This document shows positions 33,474 through 45,800 of a stretch of 64,000 nucleotides of DNA, one piece after another. The stretch is taken from assembly GCA_963662175.1 (NCBI GenBank), contig OY759218.1, positions 23,830,051-23,894,050 of the forward strand, given 5' to 3'. The stretch's first letter is position 1; every line of letters starts with the position of its first letter. The notes under the pieces are model-generated. The model was not told where the DNA came from, ran no database searches, and saw only the letters and a program-made list of their open reading frames with translations. A program made the translations under genes and the position numbers. The DNA is from Aradus depressus. Its lineage: Eukaryota > Arthropoda > Insecta > Hemiptera > Aradidae.

Positions 33474-33828
33474 GGGCGCCGGTAGCTCAGTGGTATGCGT
33501 GCTTGTCTTCTGAGATCAAGAACGTGGGTTCGTAACCCGACCGAGGCCCTTAGTTCATTTTATCTGGGAGGTAAAATAAACTTAAGCACACCATCTTTCG
33601 GATGGGACGTTAAGCGATGGTCCCGAGCCTGTACGATGTCAGGTACTCGTTAAAGACCCCTGCCCTAGGTGAATAAAAATTTAGGGTAGGCAAAATTTAG
33701 GACTCCCATAGTAAAGTCGGGCTCATGTCCACCAGAGTGACGAAAGAGCGCTCTGGTAGTAGGCGAAATGACCTCGTAGTTAAAGCCCGGGCATGAGTCA
33801 TAAAAACCTAACCAAATCTAACCTATTT
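33474..33828 (+). repeat. tRNA-derived SINE, full-length copy
   Basis: Head GGCGCCGGTAGCTCAGTGGT (A box) and GGTTCGTAACCC (B box), body GGATGGGACGTTAAGCGATG, a short inverted motif AGAGCGCTCTGGTAG, and a tail of CCTAACC units. An internal RNA polymerase III promoter is implied by the boxes. Confidence 0.93.
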
Positions 33829-34444
33829 TAAGATTCAATAACTGTTTATATATCTAATTCAAGTCAGACCACATGTGATCAGTATCATCACAAGTGGTAC
33901 AAAATAAAATAAAAAAAAAAAAAAAAATATTAACAATTGAAAAAAGTAGTCAGTGAGTCACCAGTATGTACTTCCACAGCATAAATTAATCAATCGCTCT
34001 CTCTCCAAAGCCAATGGAATTATTTTAGGGAAGGGACACAGTTCAACCTGAATTTCAAAAACTTTCAGGGGATGTTAAGGATGAACGAGGAAACGCCTTG
34101 ACTATTTAGCGTTCTTGGAAGGCCGCTATAGAGGGAGGCTTTAGAATTTGTTTTAGCAACATACAAGCAGGACACATGGCAAGGACAGTTCAAACATATC
34201 ATAACCCTGAGTTCTTGACATTTCGATCTGAACTCAAAATGTTTATGGAACTTAACTTGGTTTTGTTGGCGTGACTACTTACCAAAGAGGGGGCTATTAA
34301 ACCCTTAAGTAGTATAAGCCCTCTGTTTTAATACAAAGACAAAAAAAGTAATGACGAAACGTTACTTCTGGGCAACGCCGGGTATATCACTTATTGTTAG
34401 TATAGGATATGGCCTGATTTCCCCAGGCTTGGATTGTTGTTCAC

Positions 34445-34604
34445 CTGAAGGATGGGTTGAAGAGATGATCGGCTTGGTGTCTTTGTACCAGGTGAGGAAA
34501 GGAGCCTTCCCTCCAGAGACAAGGCAGCTCATCTCGACCGGCTTCCCCACGTCGACCACCACTTCCCGGCCAGGGACCAGGCTCACCGACAGAGGGATAC
34601 CAAT
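34445..34604 (-). CDS. Isolated exon for half an Ig domain (Dscam-like)
   Basis: Minus strand: acceptor TTTTCTGTTTTGCCAG before 34604, donor TTCAG|GTGAAC after 34445, 160 nt. Encodes IPLSVSLVPGREVVVDVGKP, then SCLVSGG and FLTWYKDTKPI, the B-strand Cys and C-strand Trp of an I-set Ig domain. Style matches Dscam-family Ig domains. The second Cys would be in another exon, not found in the window. Base composition is GC-richer than the surroundings, suggesting constraint. Could belong to a gene on the other strand or be a stray duplicate. Confidence 0.6.
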
Positions 34605-34784
34605 CTGGCAAAACAGAAAACATAAGGTGAAATATATTACAAAAATCCCTGCATATATTTGAAAAGTATTGCAATAAATGGAAATGAAAACAACATAATT
34701 CAAAAACTGAAGCGAAAACTTTTACAAATTATATACACCAAGGGACTTAAGCATCCAATTTTATTATCCTTTCCCTGTTAGCTC

Positions 34785-35073
34785 TAGTGTGGGAGACATA
34801 AAGTTGTCTACCCAGGTTTAGTTATCTAAGGTTATAATAATACATTTATTTCTGTTAAACCATAACATGGCAATAGTACACGGTAGGGGGTCTTTAACGA
34901 GTATCTGACATCGCATTCGAAGCCATCGCTTAACCTTAACGTCCCATCCGAAGAACGGCGTGCTCAAGGTTTTAACCTTCCCGATAAAAAATCTAAGAGC
35001 CTTGGCAGGGTATCGAACCCGCGATCTTGGTCTCAGTAGGCTAGCATGCTACCTCTGAACTACCGGGGCCCTC
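34785..35073 (-). repeat. tRNA-derived SINE, diverged and interrupted copy
   Basis: Inverted body and head (ending GTTCAGAGGTAGCATGCTAG-type head near 35045). Interrupted at about 34830-34885 by a segment with GTTAAACCATAACATGG that also occurs at 33403-33420. Confidence 0.75.
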
Positions 35074-35430
35074 AGATCAGAAAACTTCAAGAAAAGTCAT
35101 TCATGAATTGAAAGCCATTGAAGTAAAAGCCACACTTTAATTGCCTGTTTGCCACCTAATAACTCAAAAATGGTTGATCGCATATTCAAGAAACTTTCAG
35201 GGTATTTCAAAGAAGGCCTCACACAGAAAAGAGGCTATGTAGCATCTCGAAATTAACAAGGGGGCACATAAAATGATAGCTAGCTTTTCAACGGTTGATT
35301 GGATTTTCATAAAATATCACAACTAGCAATAACCCAGATTGGAAAATAGCGAAGGGCAGTTGGGAGGAGGTGGGAGGGGGGAACATTAAATTGTACTATT
35401 TTATTGTTGTAAGGGTGGGTTTACGGTAGT

Positions 35431-35757
35431 TAGGTTAGGTTTTATGACTCATGCCCGGGCTTTAACTACGAGGTCATATCGCCTACTACCAGAGTGCTCT
35501 TTCGTCACTCTGGTGGACATGAGCCCGACTCTACTGTGGGAGTCCTAAATTTTTATTCATCTAGGATAGGGGTCTTTAACGAGTACCTGACATTCTACAG
35601 GCTCGGGACCATCGCTTAACGTCCCATCCGAAGGACGGCGTGCTTAAGTTTATTTTACCTCCCAGATAAAATAAACTAAGGGCCTCGGTCGGGTTACGAA
35701 CCCACGAACTTGAGCTCAGAAGTCAAGCACGCATACCACTGAGCTACCGGCGCCCTC
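35431..35757 (-). repeat. tRNA-derived SINE, full-length copy
   Basis: Inverted relative to 33474: begins with the tail (TTAGGTTAGGTTTTATGACTC) and ends with the head (GAGCTACCGGCGCC). Close in sequence to the copy at 44091. Confidence 0.92.
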
Positions 35758-36542
35758 AGGATTACGGTAGTGTAGGGGAAGTTATATAATCGATCAAAAA
35801 TTCATTGATGAATTTTCAACAGAATTTCATGTTTTCCGCCCTCCTGATTCTAAAAATGAAAAAAGTAGTGGGTATGCGTGTCTGTTAACACGATAACTCC
35901 CGACAAAATGAATGTATCAACACGAACTTTTATGTGGAGGCTTAACACAAAAACCTATAATAACTGCCGTTCTAGTGAACGCATTGACACAAAATTCATA
36001 AGTAATGCAAAGCCCTCTTAGGACGACACCTATTAATTTTTAGCGGAAGGGGAGGGGGCAGAGAAGAGAGGCTCGACTCAAATACCATAATAACTGCCGA
36101 TGTAATGAATTTATCGACACAAAATTCAGTATGATTCCGAAGCCACTATGTAGTTAAGTCAAATATTTCGTTTTAGCCCTAACGGTCGATTGGTTTTGGA
36201 GGGAGAGAGAAAACGTAATTGATTAATTCTTACTGGGGAGGTAGATAGCCGGTGATTCACTTACATTTTTATCCTTTGTTCGGTCTATCTAACATAATGT
36301 TACTAACCTGCCAGATATTTGACTAACCTGCTTATAGTTACTAACTGGGCAACCTCCTGGTACATGATTAATATGTTAGAGAGAGCTCAGTGTTACCATG
36401 CATTTAAATATACTTATTACATCTCCTTTACACTAAATTCTATTTACAACACATATAAACTACATAAGAAGTATATACATATATATATATATACATACAT
36501 GCATTGAGAAGTGCAAGAAATAGAAATGATTAGCAAAGACTA

Positions 36543-37064
36543 TCATATATATAAAGCTGAAAATGTCTGTGCGTTGTACCGCTATAACTCACGAACGGCT
36601 TGATGGATTTGATTGTTTTTTTAAAATTTGTTCGTCATCGTCTGTGGAAGGTTATAGGCGTATTAGTACCTCAATATCTGGTCCATCCCAGCATCCACCC
36701 ACGCAATCTTTGTAACTCAAAAACCACTGCAATGATTAATGAGGAATCTTTTTGAATAGATAAGTTTTATCTACCGGAAGGTTAAGGTCTATTTTTTAAT
36801 CAACCCCTGGTCCATCCCAGCATCCACTCACGCAATCTTTGTAACTCGAAAACCATTGCAACGATTAATGAGAAATCTTTTTGAATAAATTAGTTTTAGC
36901 TCCAAAGCTAGCGTTACTACAGTTGAAGGACTATAAGCCTTATTCCGTATGAATAATTGAAAATTATAACATCATGAATGTACTGTCGAGGAACTGAATA
37001 GCCTTATAGGAGATATTGGGAGAAAAGTCAAAGTTCCCCGGGCAACGCCGGGTATTACTGCTAG
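36543..37064 (+). mobile_element. Non-autonomous Helitron
   Basis: 5' end TCATATATATAAAGCTGAAAAT preceded by A; 3' end has the hairpin CCCGGGCAACGCCGGG, then TATTACTG and CTAG followed by T, so it sits between A and T as Helitrons do. 522 bp, no Rep/Helicase. The uninterrupted target occurs at 25545-25640. Confidence 0.92.
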
Positions 37065-37336
37065 TCAGTATATATCAGATTGATCATGCAACTATCTCAA
37101 AGTATTCCTTATTTATTCGTCTCTAATTTTATTTTTTCTTTATTTATTCTTTTTTTTTTTTTCTTTGTTATTATATTATAGTTTATTCGTCAGGTTATTA
37201 ACAGTTATAAAGAGGATTGTTTTTAAAAATTAGGCTCTAACTAATCAGTAACCTTCAGATTTTTTGCAGAAATGTTGTGAACACTTATTACAAATAAAGA
37301 AAAAAACTAATGTATTTTATAAATATTGTCTAATTC

Positions 37337-37337
<1 letters not shown>

Positions 37338-37392
<55 letters not shown>
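37338..37392. repeat. (TA)n microsatellite inside a Penelope-like terminal fragment
   Basis: Flanked by ATTGTCTAATTCACA on the left and ATGGGAGTACTTTCGGTATT on the right; the latter is the inverse of the GAAA-AGUACU-C-CCAU part of the hammerhead-like motif at 30389-30402, without the CUGANGA box. Confidence 0.85.
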
Positions 37393-37395
<3 letters not shown>

Positions 37396-38540
37396 CATGG
37401 GAGTACTTTCGGTATTATACGTATTTGGAAAATAGACAATATTTATATTAAAAATCAATAGTTTTACTTCCCCAGCTATACGAAATATAGCGGAAAAATT
37501 CCATGTTTCCGACCTCTAGAAAGTATGCTTGATGTAATGAAAAATATGAAAAATACATTTTATTCTTTCATTTTTTAACATAACATTATTAATAAAATAC
37601 TCAAATAAAACTATAAATGATATTTGTATAATGGATTAAATAACTTTTTTTCTTTTTGCTTTGGCTCGTGCGAAAACATGATATCATAATCAATTTCTTG
37701 CACCAACTGATGAACAATAATGCAAGTGCATTAGTCTGTCTTGATCCATACTTGCATGCAAATAATTTTTTTCTACTCTTTTTAACGTGGAAAATTATCG
37801 TTCTCCAGAACAATTCGTTGAGGGAATACTTAAATAAATGCGTAAAGCAATATTTATGTTAGGATAAATCTCGTAAAGATCACGTGAAAGCAACAGAGCA
37901 CTTATGTTTGATGCAGAACGTATACCCTCATTTTCTCTGTCTAATAACTGGGGCTCGCGGGCCTAAGCCTAAATTCGTCGCTGATCATAACTTCAATTTA
38001 TATATTATCCTATCAAAATATTAAAACCAAACTTATGAACTACAGGGGAGAGCCAACATTTGTAGTAGAGGTAAATAGCTGAAGTTTATGGTGAAACTGG
38101 TTTCGCCAGGTCGTATAGACTCTGAGATACGTTTTGAAAAAATGTTTAAAAAGAAACAAGACGGTTCTAATCCAGTTAAAATTCTAGATGATATATTTTC
38201 AGTTCTTCTGTCAATTATATTTATTATTATGTATGATTAAATGCATATTATAAATACTACATGAATAATACATAATTATATATGATATTTTGTTATTTAA
38301 AGTAAATATTTAACACTTTAACGACCAAGGCAAAATGTGGCTATTTCTTCCTGGGACCGGCGCAAAATACGACAATTTTTCATTGGGGTCAAGGCGTAAT
38401 CCGAAAAATTTCCCGTGGGACCAAGTTTTTTATCGCATATTTCGATTTATTTTATTGTTATAAGTAAGTGTATAGAGCTCAGATGCCCAGGAAACGCGTA
38501 CTTATAGTACATCTAAAAAAAAAAATAAAAAAAAAACCGT

Positions 38541-39740
38541 AATATTTACCATATTTTATACATTTTTTATAATTATTTTATACATTTTTTATAAATATTT
38601 TATACATTTTTTATAATTATTTTATATTGCAATTGAAATTGAAAAGAAGTTCCCTCTATTATGAAGGCACTGTACCGTGTTTAACACGTCATCTCTCTTC
38701 AAAATTCCCTTAGTGCGTGTGAGCATTTTTTTCTTGAAGAAGGTGAGTTTTGTTAAAAAAATTAAATTAGATATATAATTTTCACTTCGATTTTGATTTT
38801 TTCATAGATATAGGACTTGTGATATTTGGTAAATTCTTTTTAAGATTATATAATTCAGAAAATACGCTGCCATTCAGCGAGTTTTGTAGATACTTTTGAC
38901 CAAACTTTTTTTGTTTGATTCACTCATAATTAAAAGCAGGTTACAGCGGTGAGAGTCAGGAATAAACATAACTAATATTGAATTTTTAGCGTTTTTTAAA
39001 AAATTTCAATTTTTTTCAAAATGTTTCTTATAATTAGAGAAATATTGAAGATAATAATATTTACCATATTTTATACATTTTTTATAATTATTTTATACAT
39101 TTTTTATAAATATTTTATACATTTTTTATAATTATTTTATATTGCAATTGAAATTGAAAAGAAGTTCCCTCTATTATGAAGGCACTGTACCGTGTTTAAC
39201 ACGTCATCTCTCTTCAAAATTCCCTTAGTGTGTGTGAGTTTTTTTTTCTTAAAGACAGGTGAGTTTTGTTAAAACAATTACACTAGATATATAATTTTCA
39301 CTTCGATTTTGATTTTTTCATAGATATAGGACTTGTGATATTTGGTAAATTCTTTTTAAGATTATATAATTCAGAAAATACGCTGCCATTCAGCGAGTTT
39401 TGCAGATATTTTGACCAAACTTTTTTTGTTCGATTCACTCATAATTAAAAGCAGGTTACAGCGGTGAGAGTCAGGAATAAACATAACAAATATTGAATTT
39501 TTGGCGTTTTTTTAAAAAATTTCAATTTTTTTCAAAATGTTTCTTTTCAAAATTACTTTATTATTTTCAATGACTTTTTAATATACTTCTTCATTTCTAA
39601 AAAAAATGTGTTATATTTTCACTAATACATAACGAAACGTAGTTCCCTCGTGTATGTATTCTGTTTAACACATCATCTCTCTTCAAAATCCCCTTAGTGC
39701 TTTTTTTAAAGACAGGTGAGTTTTGTTAATAGTTCGAATT
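38541..39740 (+). repeat. 516-bp tandem repeat upstream of InR copy B, each unit ending in a splice donor
   Basis: Two nearly full units start at 38541 and 39057 (period 516), and a partial third occupies about 39545-39740. Each contains the block with GTTTAACACGTCATCTCTCTTC followed by a strong donor: GAAG|GTGAGT (after 38742), ACAG|GTGAGT (after 39258) and ACAG|GTGAGT (after 39715). The first coding exon has its acceptor at 39767-39768. The array therefore looks like duplicated non-coding first exons or promoters; that is an inference, the repeat and the donors are seen. Confidence 0.7.
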
Positions 39741-39768
39741 TTTTGAGAATTTTCTATTGTATTTGCAG

Positions 39769-39889
39769 ATCACAATGATTAATAAATGGAAACCATATTT
39801 CCTTACCCAGTTTATTTTTATAAGTTGGGTGATGTCTTCCCTAACATATAAGATGACGGACATCACCACTTTCCGAAAGGAACCTGGAG
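39769..39889 (+). CDS. InR: InR copy B exon: start codon and signal peptide
   Basis: Acceptor TGTATTTGCAG at 39768; ATG at 39775; donor CTGGAG|GTGAG after 39889. The N-terminus has one Lys-rich start (MINKWK) and a hydrophobic stretch to about residue 22, a fair signal peptide. An ATG at 39757 lies upstream of the acceptor and is not used if splicing is as proposed. Confidence 0.85.
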
Positions 39890-42800
39890 GTGAGAATCAA
39901 CTTTATTTAAAATTTGAATATAATTTAGAATTTAATTTATTTATAGGGAGCTGAACTCTACCAACTCCGGACTTTGGAACCTGTAATAAAAAAAAATTGC
40001 GAAATAAGCCTAACATGTATTAGATAGTTTGAAATGGTTGACAATAACTGAGGAACAAATTAACGAAGAATTATCTAATAACTCTCAACAGTTTTAATTA
40101 TAATTTATTTCTTTTCTTCAAAATATAAAGTGTGTGTCCTTAAATTCTATGTTATGAAATGAATAATTTTCTCGACAGTTTAAAAAAAAAAATTGGTTCG
40201 TGAGCGAAAGCAAACCGGTTTTCCATTTTGAAAAAAGAGAAAATGGAAAATGGTGCCAGTTTTTTTAGTTTCGTATTTTTCTGCTTCTCATTTTTTAAAC
40301 TGTAATGTTTCGTGATTTCCAGTGTGTCAGAGCATAGATATCCGGAACTCAGTGAAGATGCTCTCCCAGCTAAGGGGGTGTGAGGTGGTGGAAGGGAACG
40401 TACAGATTGTCCTCATCAACCACGCCCGCGAGTCTGATTACGCCAATTTCTCTTTCCCTGAGTTGAAAGAGATCACGGGGTACCTCCTACTCTACCGTGT
40501 CCATAGACTTCGATCTTTGAAGACTCTTTTCCCCAGCTTAGCTGTTATTAGAGGAAATCCTCTATTTTTGAATTATGCACTCGTCGTTTTTGAGATGCTA
40601 CACTTACAGGTTTTTATATTTATTCACCTACTACTATTAAAGACTTAATTTACCTTTAAAGGCTGATTCACTATAAGGATCGTTTGCGCCGATTTTGCTG
40701 TGTCATGTTCATTCAAACATAGAGAACGGTGTATTCCAGAATCTGCCAGTCGTTAAATTGATTAGACAGAGGAGGATGTCATGACTATAAGCTTATTGAG
40801 TGACCCTCATGTTAGTATTTCACCTTATTTTATTAATATTATTCATTATTCACAGTTGTATTATTTTTTATAGATCTCTTACGCCAACTTTGCATGATGG
40901 CATTTTGTCGCGTCCCGATAAAGTCAGTCATTCAAAAATTATGGAAAGTGATCATGTTATTCTCTTACACACTGTATATAGATGTTGAATAATTATTATT
41001 TTTTTAGGAAATAGGCTTGAAGTCCCTTACTGACATCGTGCGGGGTTCTGTGTACTTTGCTAAGAACCCCCAGCTTTGTTATATCAGTACCATAAACTGG
41101 GACCTTATAGCAACTAGCGGAAAGGAACATCATTATATTATTGTAAGTTATTCATTCATTAGATTATAGTAAGTTATATCATTACATTATAGTACGTTAC
41201 TATTTTCGCTGTATTAGAAGTCTAATATGGACCTTATTAGATATTAAATTTTGAGTTGAATAGTTTATATAAAATGAGTCAGGAAACGCTTCATCGAAAA
41301 ATTATATTTAAAAAAAAATTATAATTTTTTAGATTTTTCTTTTATCAATAATATTTTAATTGTTTCAATTTAGTCTGGGCAGTAAATCTAAAACTTGTCG
41401 GGAATTAAATTATTTTAAATATGGACGTTACACAATATTTTTTTTTCCTTTTTGAATTATTCTTAATTGATTGTTTAGTGTAATTCAGACTTTTGATTTT
41501 AAATAACCCCTCACTCTAAGTGTTGTTACTTCTCTTCCTGGGAACCGCTTCACAATTATTATGCCTTTTGTTTATGTTTAATAAATAATTTTTCAATTAA
41601 TGTCTTTTGAATTTCAGACTACGGATATGCGTAGTTTTCGATTATCCGGGGTAACTTTCCAAAAAAGGAATTTTTTCGATTCACAAGCGTAATTCACCAG
41701 AACTCCTTACAATTTTTATAAAGAACTCTTGCCCCCAAACTCAGAATTCTAAAGAAAAATGTGTTTTTCCAAAAAAGGGGCGCTAACTTCACACGAGCCT
41801 CTACTGAATATTATAATATTCATAGTTTTGTGTTTGTTCAGAATAATAAGCCAACTATGGAATGCCCTTTGTGCGCTGTTAACCAGTCCTGTCCCACGAT
41901 GAACTTTAAGGGAGAGAGGATCACGGTGTGTTGGGATAAACACCATTGTCAAAAAGGTAAATTTCACGGATAACCCTTATCCAAAACAAATTTAGTTGAC
42001 AACTTTTTAATGTTTTCAATTATTTGCAGCCTTGGGCTCCTAAAATCACGATTAATTTAATTTTATAATTTTTTTTGTAACTTTCTATCCATTATTTTTT
42101 TTTTATGTTTAAAAGTGAAACTTCTATTTCAGTTTGCTCATGTTTTCTTAATTTATGAAGTTGTAGTTTACATTGACTTCTACGGCCGAGTTTCATGAAA
42201 TTTCGTGTGTATGCTATACCCGTAACATTTAATATTGTATCCATAACCTGCTTAGTTGATTGTCTGAGAAAGTTAGTTTAGCGCCAGACAGAATCAAAGA
42301 CGGCTGAGTGATGAATCCCATGAAACATGCCTTGATGTATGTTTATAGGTTGAGTAGTGATCTGGTTATTATTATTGTTATTGAAATAAACAAATTAATA
42401 TTAATTTGATCTGATTATTGTTAAAACCCAAATGTTTTTCACCTTGAAAACACTATGCTCTTTCCTAGCATCTACCAATGGGGGGTACTTGGGTCCTGCA
42501 ATGAACCCCATTGGAGAGGCAATTTTATAATGGGGTTGGTTCTATTTTTGAGGATTAAATGTTGTATAATATTTATTTTAAAATTAATTCGTTTATTTTC
42601 AGTTTGCCACGCGAATTGTGGCGGTAGCTGCTCCGACAAAGGTGAGTGCTGTCACCCAAATTGTCTTGGCGGCTGTTTTGGACCTTCTTCCGCCGACTGC
42701 TTATCATGTAGACATTTTTATTTTCAGAAGATGTGTGTTGAAAACTGTCCCCAAAACACCTATGAGGTATATTTATTAGTATATTTCGCCTGTTTTATTA

Positions 42801-45800
42801 TTTACTTCTTTCGCATTTGGCCTCGCGGGTTCTACAATCTATATATAAAAGAGGCATATGTATTAAACTGAGATAGTGCGGGATGAGTAACTTTCCATAC
42901 ATTTCTTATATCCAACAAATACAGTCACTATACCGGGACTTGACCGAAACTGTCATTGAATTGAAATAACCATACGTGGAGGTTATTACCGAGCAGTTCA
43001 CCCCCTGTAGGCACTTCATCATCAACAGTTTATGTTTTTTTTTTTTTTTTTTTTTCCCCGTGACTTACGTTAAGAATGGAGTACCTGAAAATTTGACCGG
43101 TGAATGTGTATATGACTTTTGCCTTTTATATTTATAAAGATTTCTCTTTATTCGGTACTTCTTTTATCTAGAACCTAATGAAATCTGGACGAGGCTTTAC
43201 ATTTTGGTTCTTATATCTGATATGTTCTTGTAATACGAGTACTTATAAACGATTTCTAGTCCACCTGAACCTCTTTGAAAATCATGACAAGTTTTGTAAA
43301 TGTTTTTCCATGTTTTTTTAGTATATTGGTCGTCGGTGTGTTGTTGAATCGGAATGCTACGACATGCCCAAACCGAGGGAGATGGATGAAAACGTCCGGA
43401 ACAATCCATGGATACCGTTTAATGGACACTGTCTCCTCGAGTGCCCAACCGGCTATTCAGATGTTGAGAGAAATGGAAAACATATATGTGAATCCTGCCA
43501 AGATAAACCAGGTTTGTTGTTGGGGCCATATTCAATTTGTTTCTCGGTACAACGATAAGTGACTTCAACTAGCTAGAAGAGAGGGACGCACCGGACCTCA
43601 GCGGTGCCAAAACCAAGTCGACGACCTCGTTGTTACTGTACACGCTGATAGTGGAGCTGCTCAAGCCGCCATAGACGATATTGACAACTGGTGCGGCGCC
43701 AACAAACTGGCTCTCACCTAGCAAAGCTGAAGAGCGGGAGAACCGACGACCGTCATCCCCTGGTAACTGCAGGCACTCAGGAGTTAGTTTACGAGAGTTC
43801 AAATGATCTGAGTATTCTAAATGTCTGAACCACAGAAAGTAAGACAGCGCTCACAGGGGAGGGTATCATTGATACATGTTTAGCCAGTTTTTATTTGCCT
43901 TTCTTTTCTTCTTTGTGATCCTTGAATTTTAAAAATGTTGCCCTTGAAATATGCTCGAATTGTTTTCACATATGTCACTTGACATCCTGTTCTACTTTCA
44001 ATATTTCTTTAAAAAACGAGGTTCAAGACAATTAAATTTTTGTTACATAGGTAAAAACTATCAGAACTACACATTTATTAAATGTATTTAGGGGCGCCGG
44101 TAGCTCAGTGATATGCGTGCTTGACTTCTGAGCTCAAGATAGTGGGTTCAAACCAGACCGAGGCCCTTAGTTTATTTTATCTGGGAGGTAAAATAAACTT
44201 AAGCACGCCGTCCTTCGGATGGGACGTTAAGCGATGGTCCCGAGCCTGTATGATGTCAGGTACTCGTTAAAGACCCCTACCCTAGGTGAATAAAAATTTA
44301 GCGTAGGCAAAATTTAGGACTCCCACAGTAGAATCGGGCTCATGTCCACCAGAGTGACGAAAGAGCGCTCTGGTAGTAGGCGATATGACCTCGTAGTTAA
44401 AGCCCGGGCATGAGTCATAAAACCTAACCTAACCTAAATGTATTTAATTGGCGATTCTCTGTAAACTCGTAAACGGCTGTCCGGACCGAGTTTAAAAAAA
44501 ATAAATAAAGCATAGAAATATAATTATGCCTCTTAATTTAAATTAAACGCTGAACTTTATAGTGCTATTATATTTATAACGATAAAAATTTTACATTTTT
44601 TTCTAAAAAATATTGAAGCCCTAAAAACACAGTCCCCTGGCTGTCCCATTTCACGTATTCCCACTTTAGGATAATATTTAAAAAAAAACTATGAACACTA
44701 AATAAATTTTGCAGTTCATATCTAAAAATAGAATAATTAATTTATATTTATGTCATAAAATAAGGTGTAGTTTCTTATTTTTTAAATGTAATAATGTCAT
44801 GTTAATGTTGTCCGAAGTTTTCTTAGACAGTCCCCTGTCAAAAATTTAAACCTAAAATAGAAAAAATCTGTTATGTTTACAAACGTTTTTTAACGTGAAA
44901 TGAAACGCAACCAGTGTGAAGGTAGTAACACTGCCGAGAACGGCGTCAGGGCGCCATTTTGTTTAGTGTCCGAGCGCAATTTGTGGTGTGAGTAAGCGTG
45001 TTGGTCGTTGCGACATACAGTCCTCTGGTAAATGATTTTAATAATGTTGATTAGATTAAATATTAATAATAATTAATAATTAAATTAAATTAAATATTAA
45101 TAATTAATTAATATTAAAATACACACATTAAAATATTAAGTTAAAAACATGAAACAATTAATGGTGTAGTGAAGAAGTCGAGGCCTAGCGATGGCGGCGA
45201 GCTGTGTAAAAATTACAGTGGTGATTTTTAGGCTTAAATAAGTGGTGAACTGAATTTAAGTGATTTGTTGGTGCTATTGATCCAAAAAGAAGGTACTTTT
45301 ACTCGTTTATATGTAATGATTGCTGCCCAGAATTATATAACTTAAATTTTAAACAAATTGCCCAAAAAAAAAAAAAAAAAAAAGATTGAATTAGTTTAAG
45401 AATTTAGTTAACACACCTAACAGTCCCCTGTCGCGATTTATCAGAAAATCTAAAATAACTTTAAAAATACATATAAATTCAATTGGCCCTCTTGTGTACT
45501 AAAAGTAACAGTTACTTTCCTAAGCAATACTATTATATTTTTACGAAAATTCTAAAAAAATATGCCAGGACAGAGTTTGTATGGGCCATTCCGAGTTTAT
45601 AGAGAATCGCCCTAATACATTTTAGTTGTTGTTCGCTTATTGAATCCTTCAGTGTGGGACCTGATTACACTTCCCTGTATTACTTGTATTATTACTTCCT
45701 GATTATAATCAGTTTTTTTTGGTTTTCAGATATTTGTAAAAAGATATGCACTGGAATTTATGTTGATAGCATTGCTTCAATACAAAAACTCAGGGGTTGC

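Larger units (their letters stand above)
21129..38540. other. Intergenic region between InR copies
   Basis: Apart from the elements listed individually, I see no genes here. Stretches 21290-21960, 24670-25330, 26575-27040, 30464-31700, 32700-33470, 35760-36340 and 37070-38540 are AT-rich. Several contain members of a dispersed repeat with CTTCCCC or GGGGAAGTA ends and inner phrases such as ATAACTCC and AATGTATCGACACGAAAT (for example 31270-31500, 35860-36270); related pieces lie at 3480-3930, 49140-49530 and 52880-53345. Confidence 0.6.

Noticed and set aside
33480..33560. Functional tRNA gene
   Set aside because: A and B boxes are present, but the same head is followed by an identical non-tRNA body in several places, so it is a SINE.
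39757..39777. Upstream ATG at 39757 as InR start
   Set aside because: It overlaps the splice acceptor TGTATTTGCAG; the ATG at 39775 follows the acceptor and starts the hydrophobic signal.
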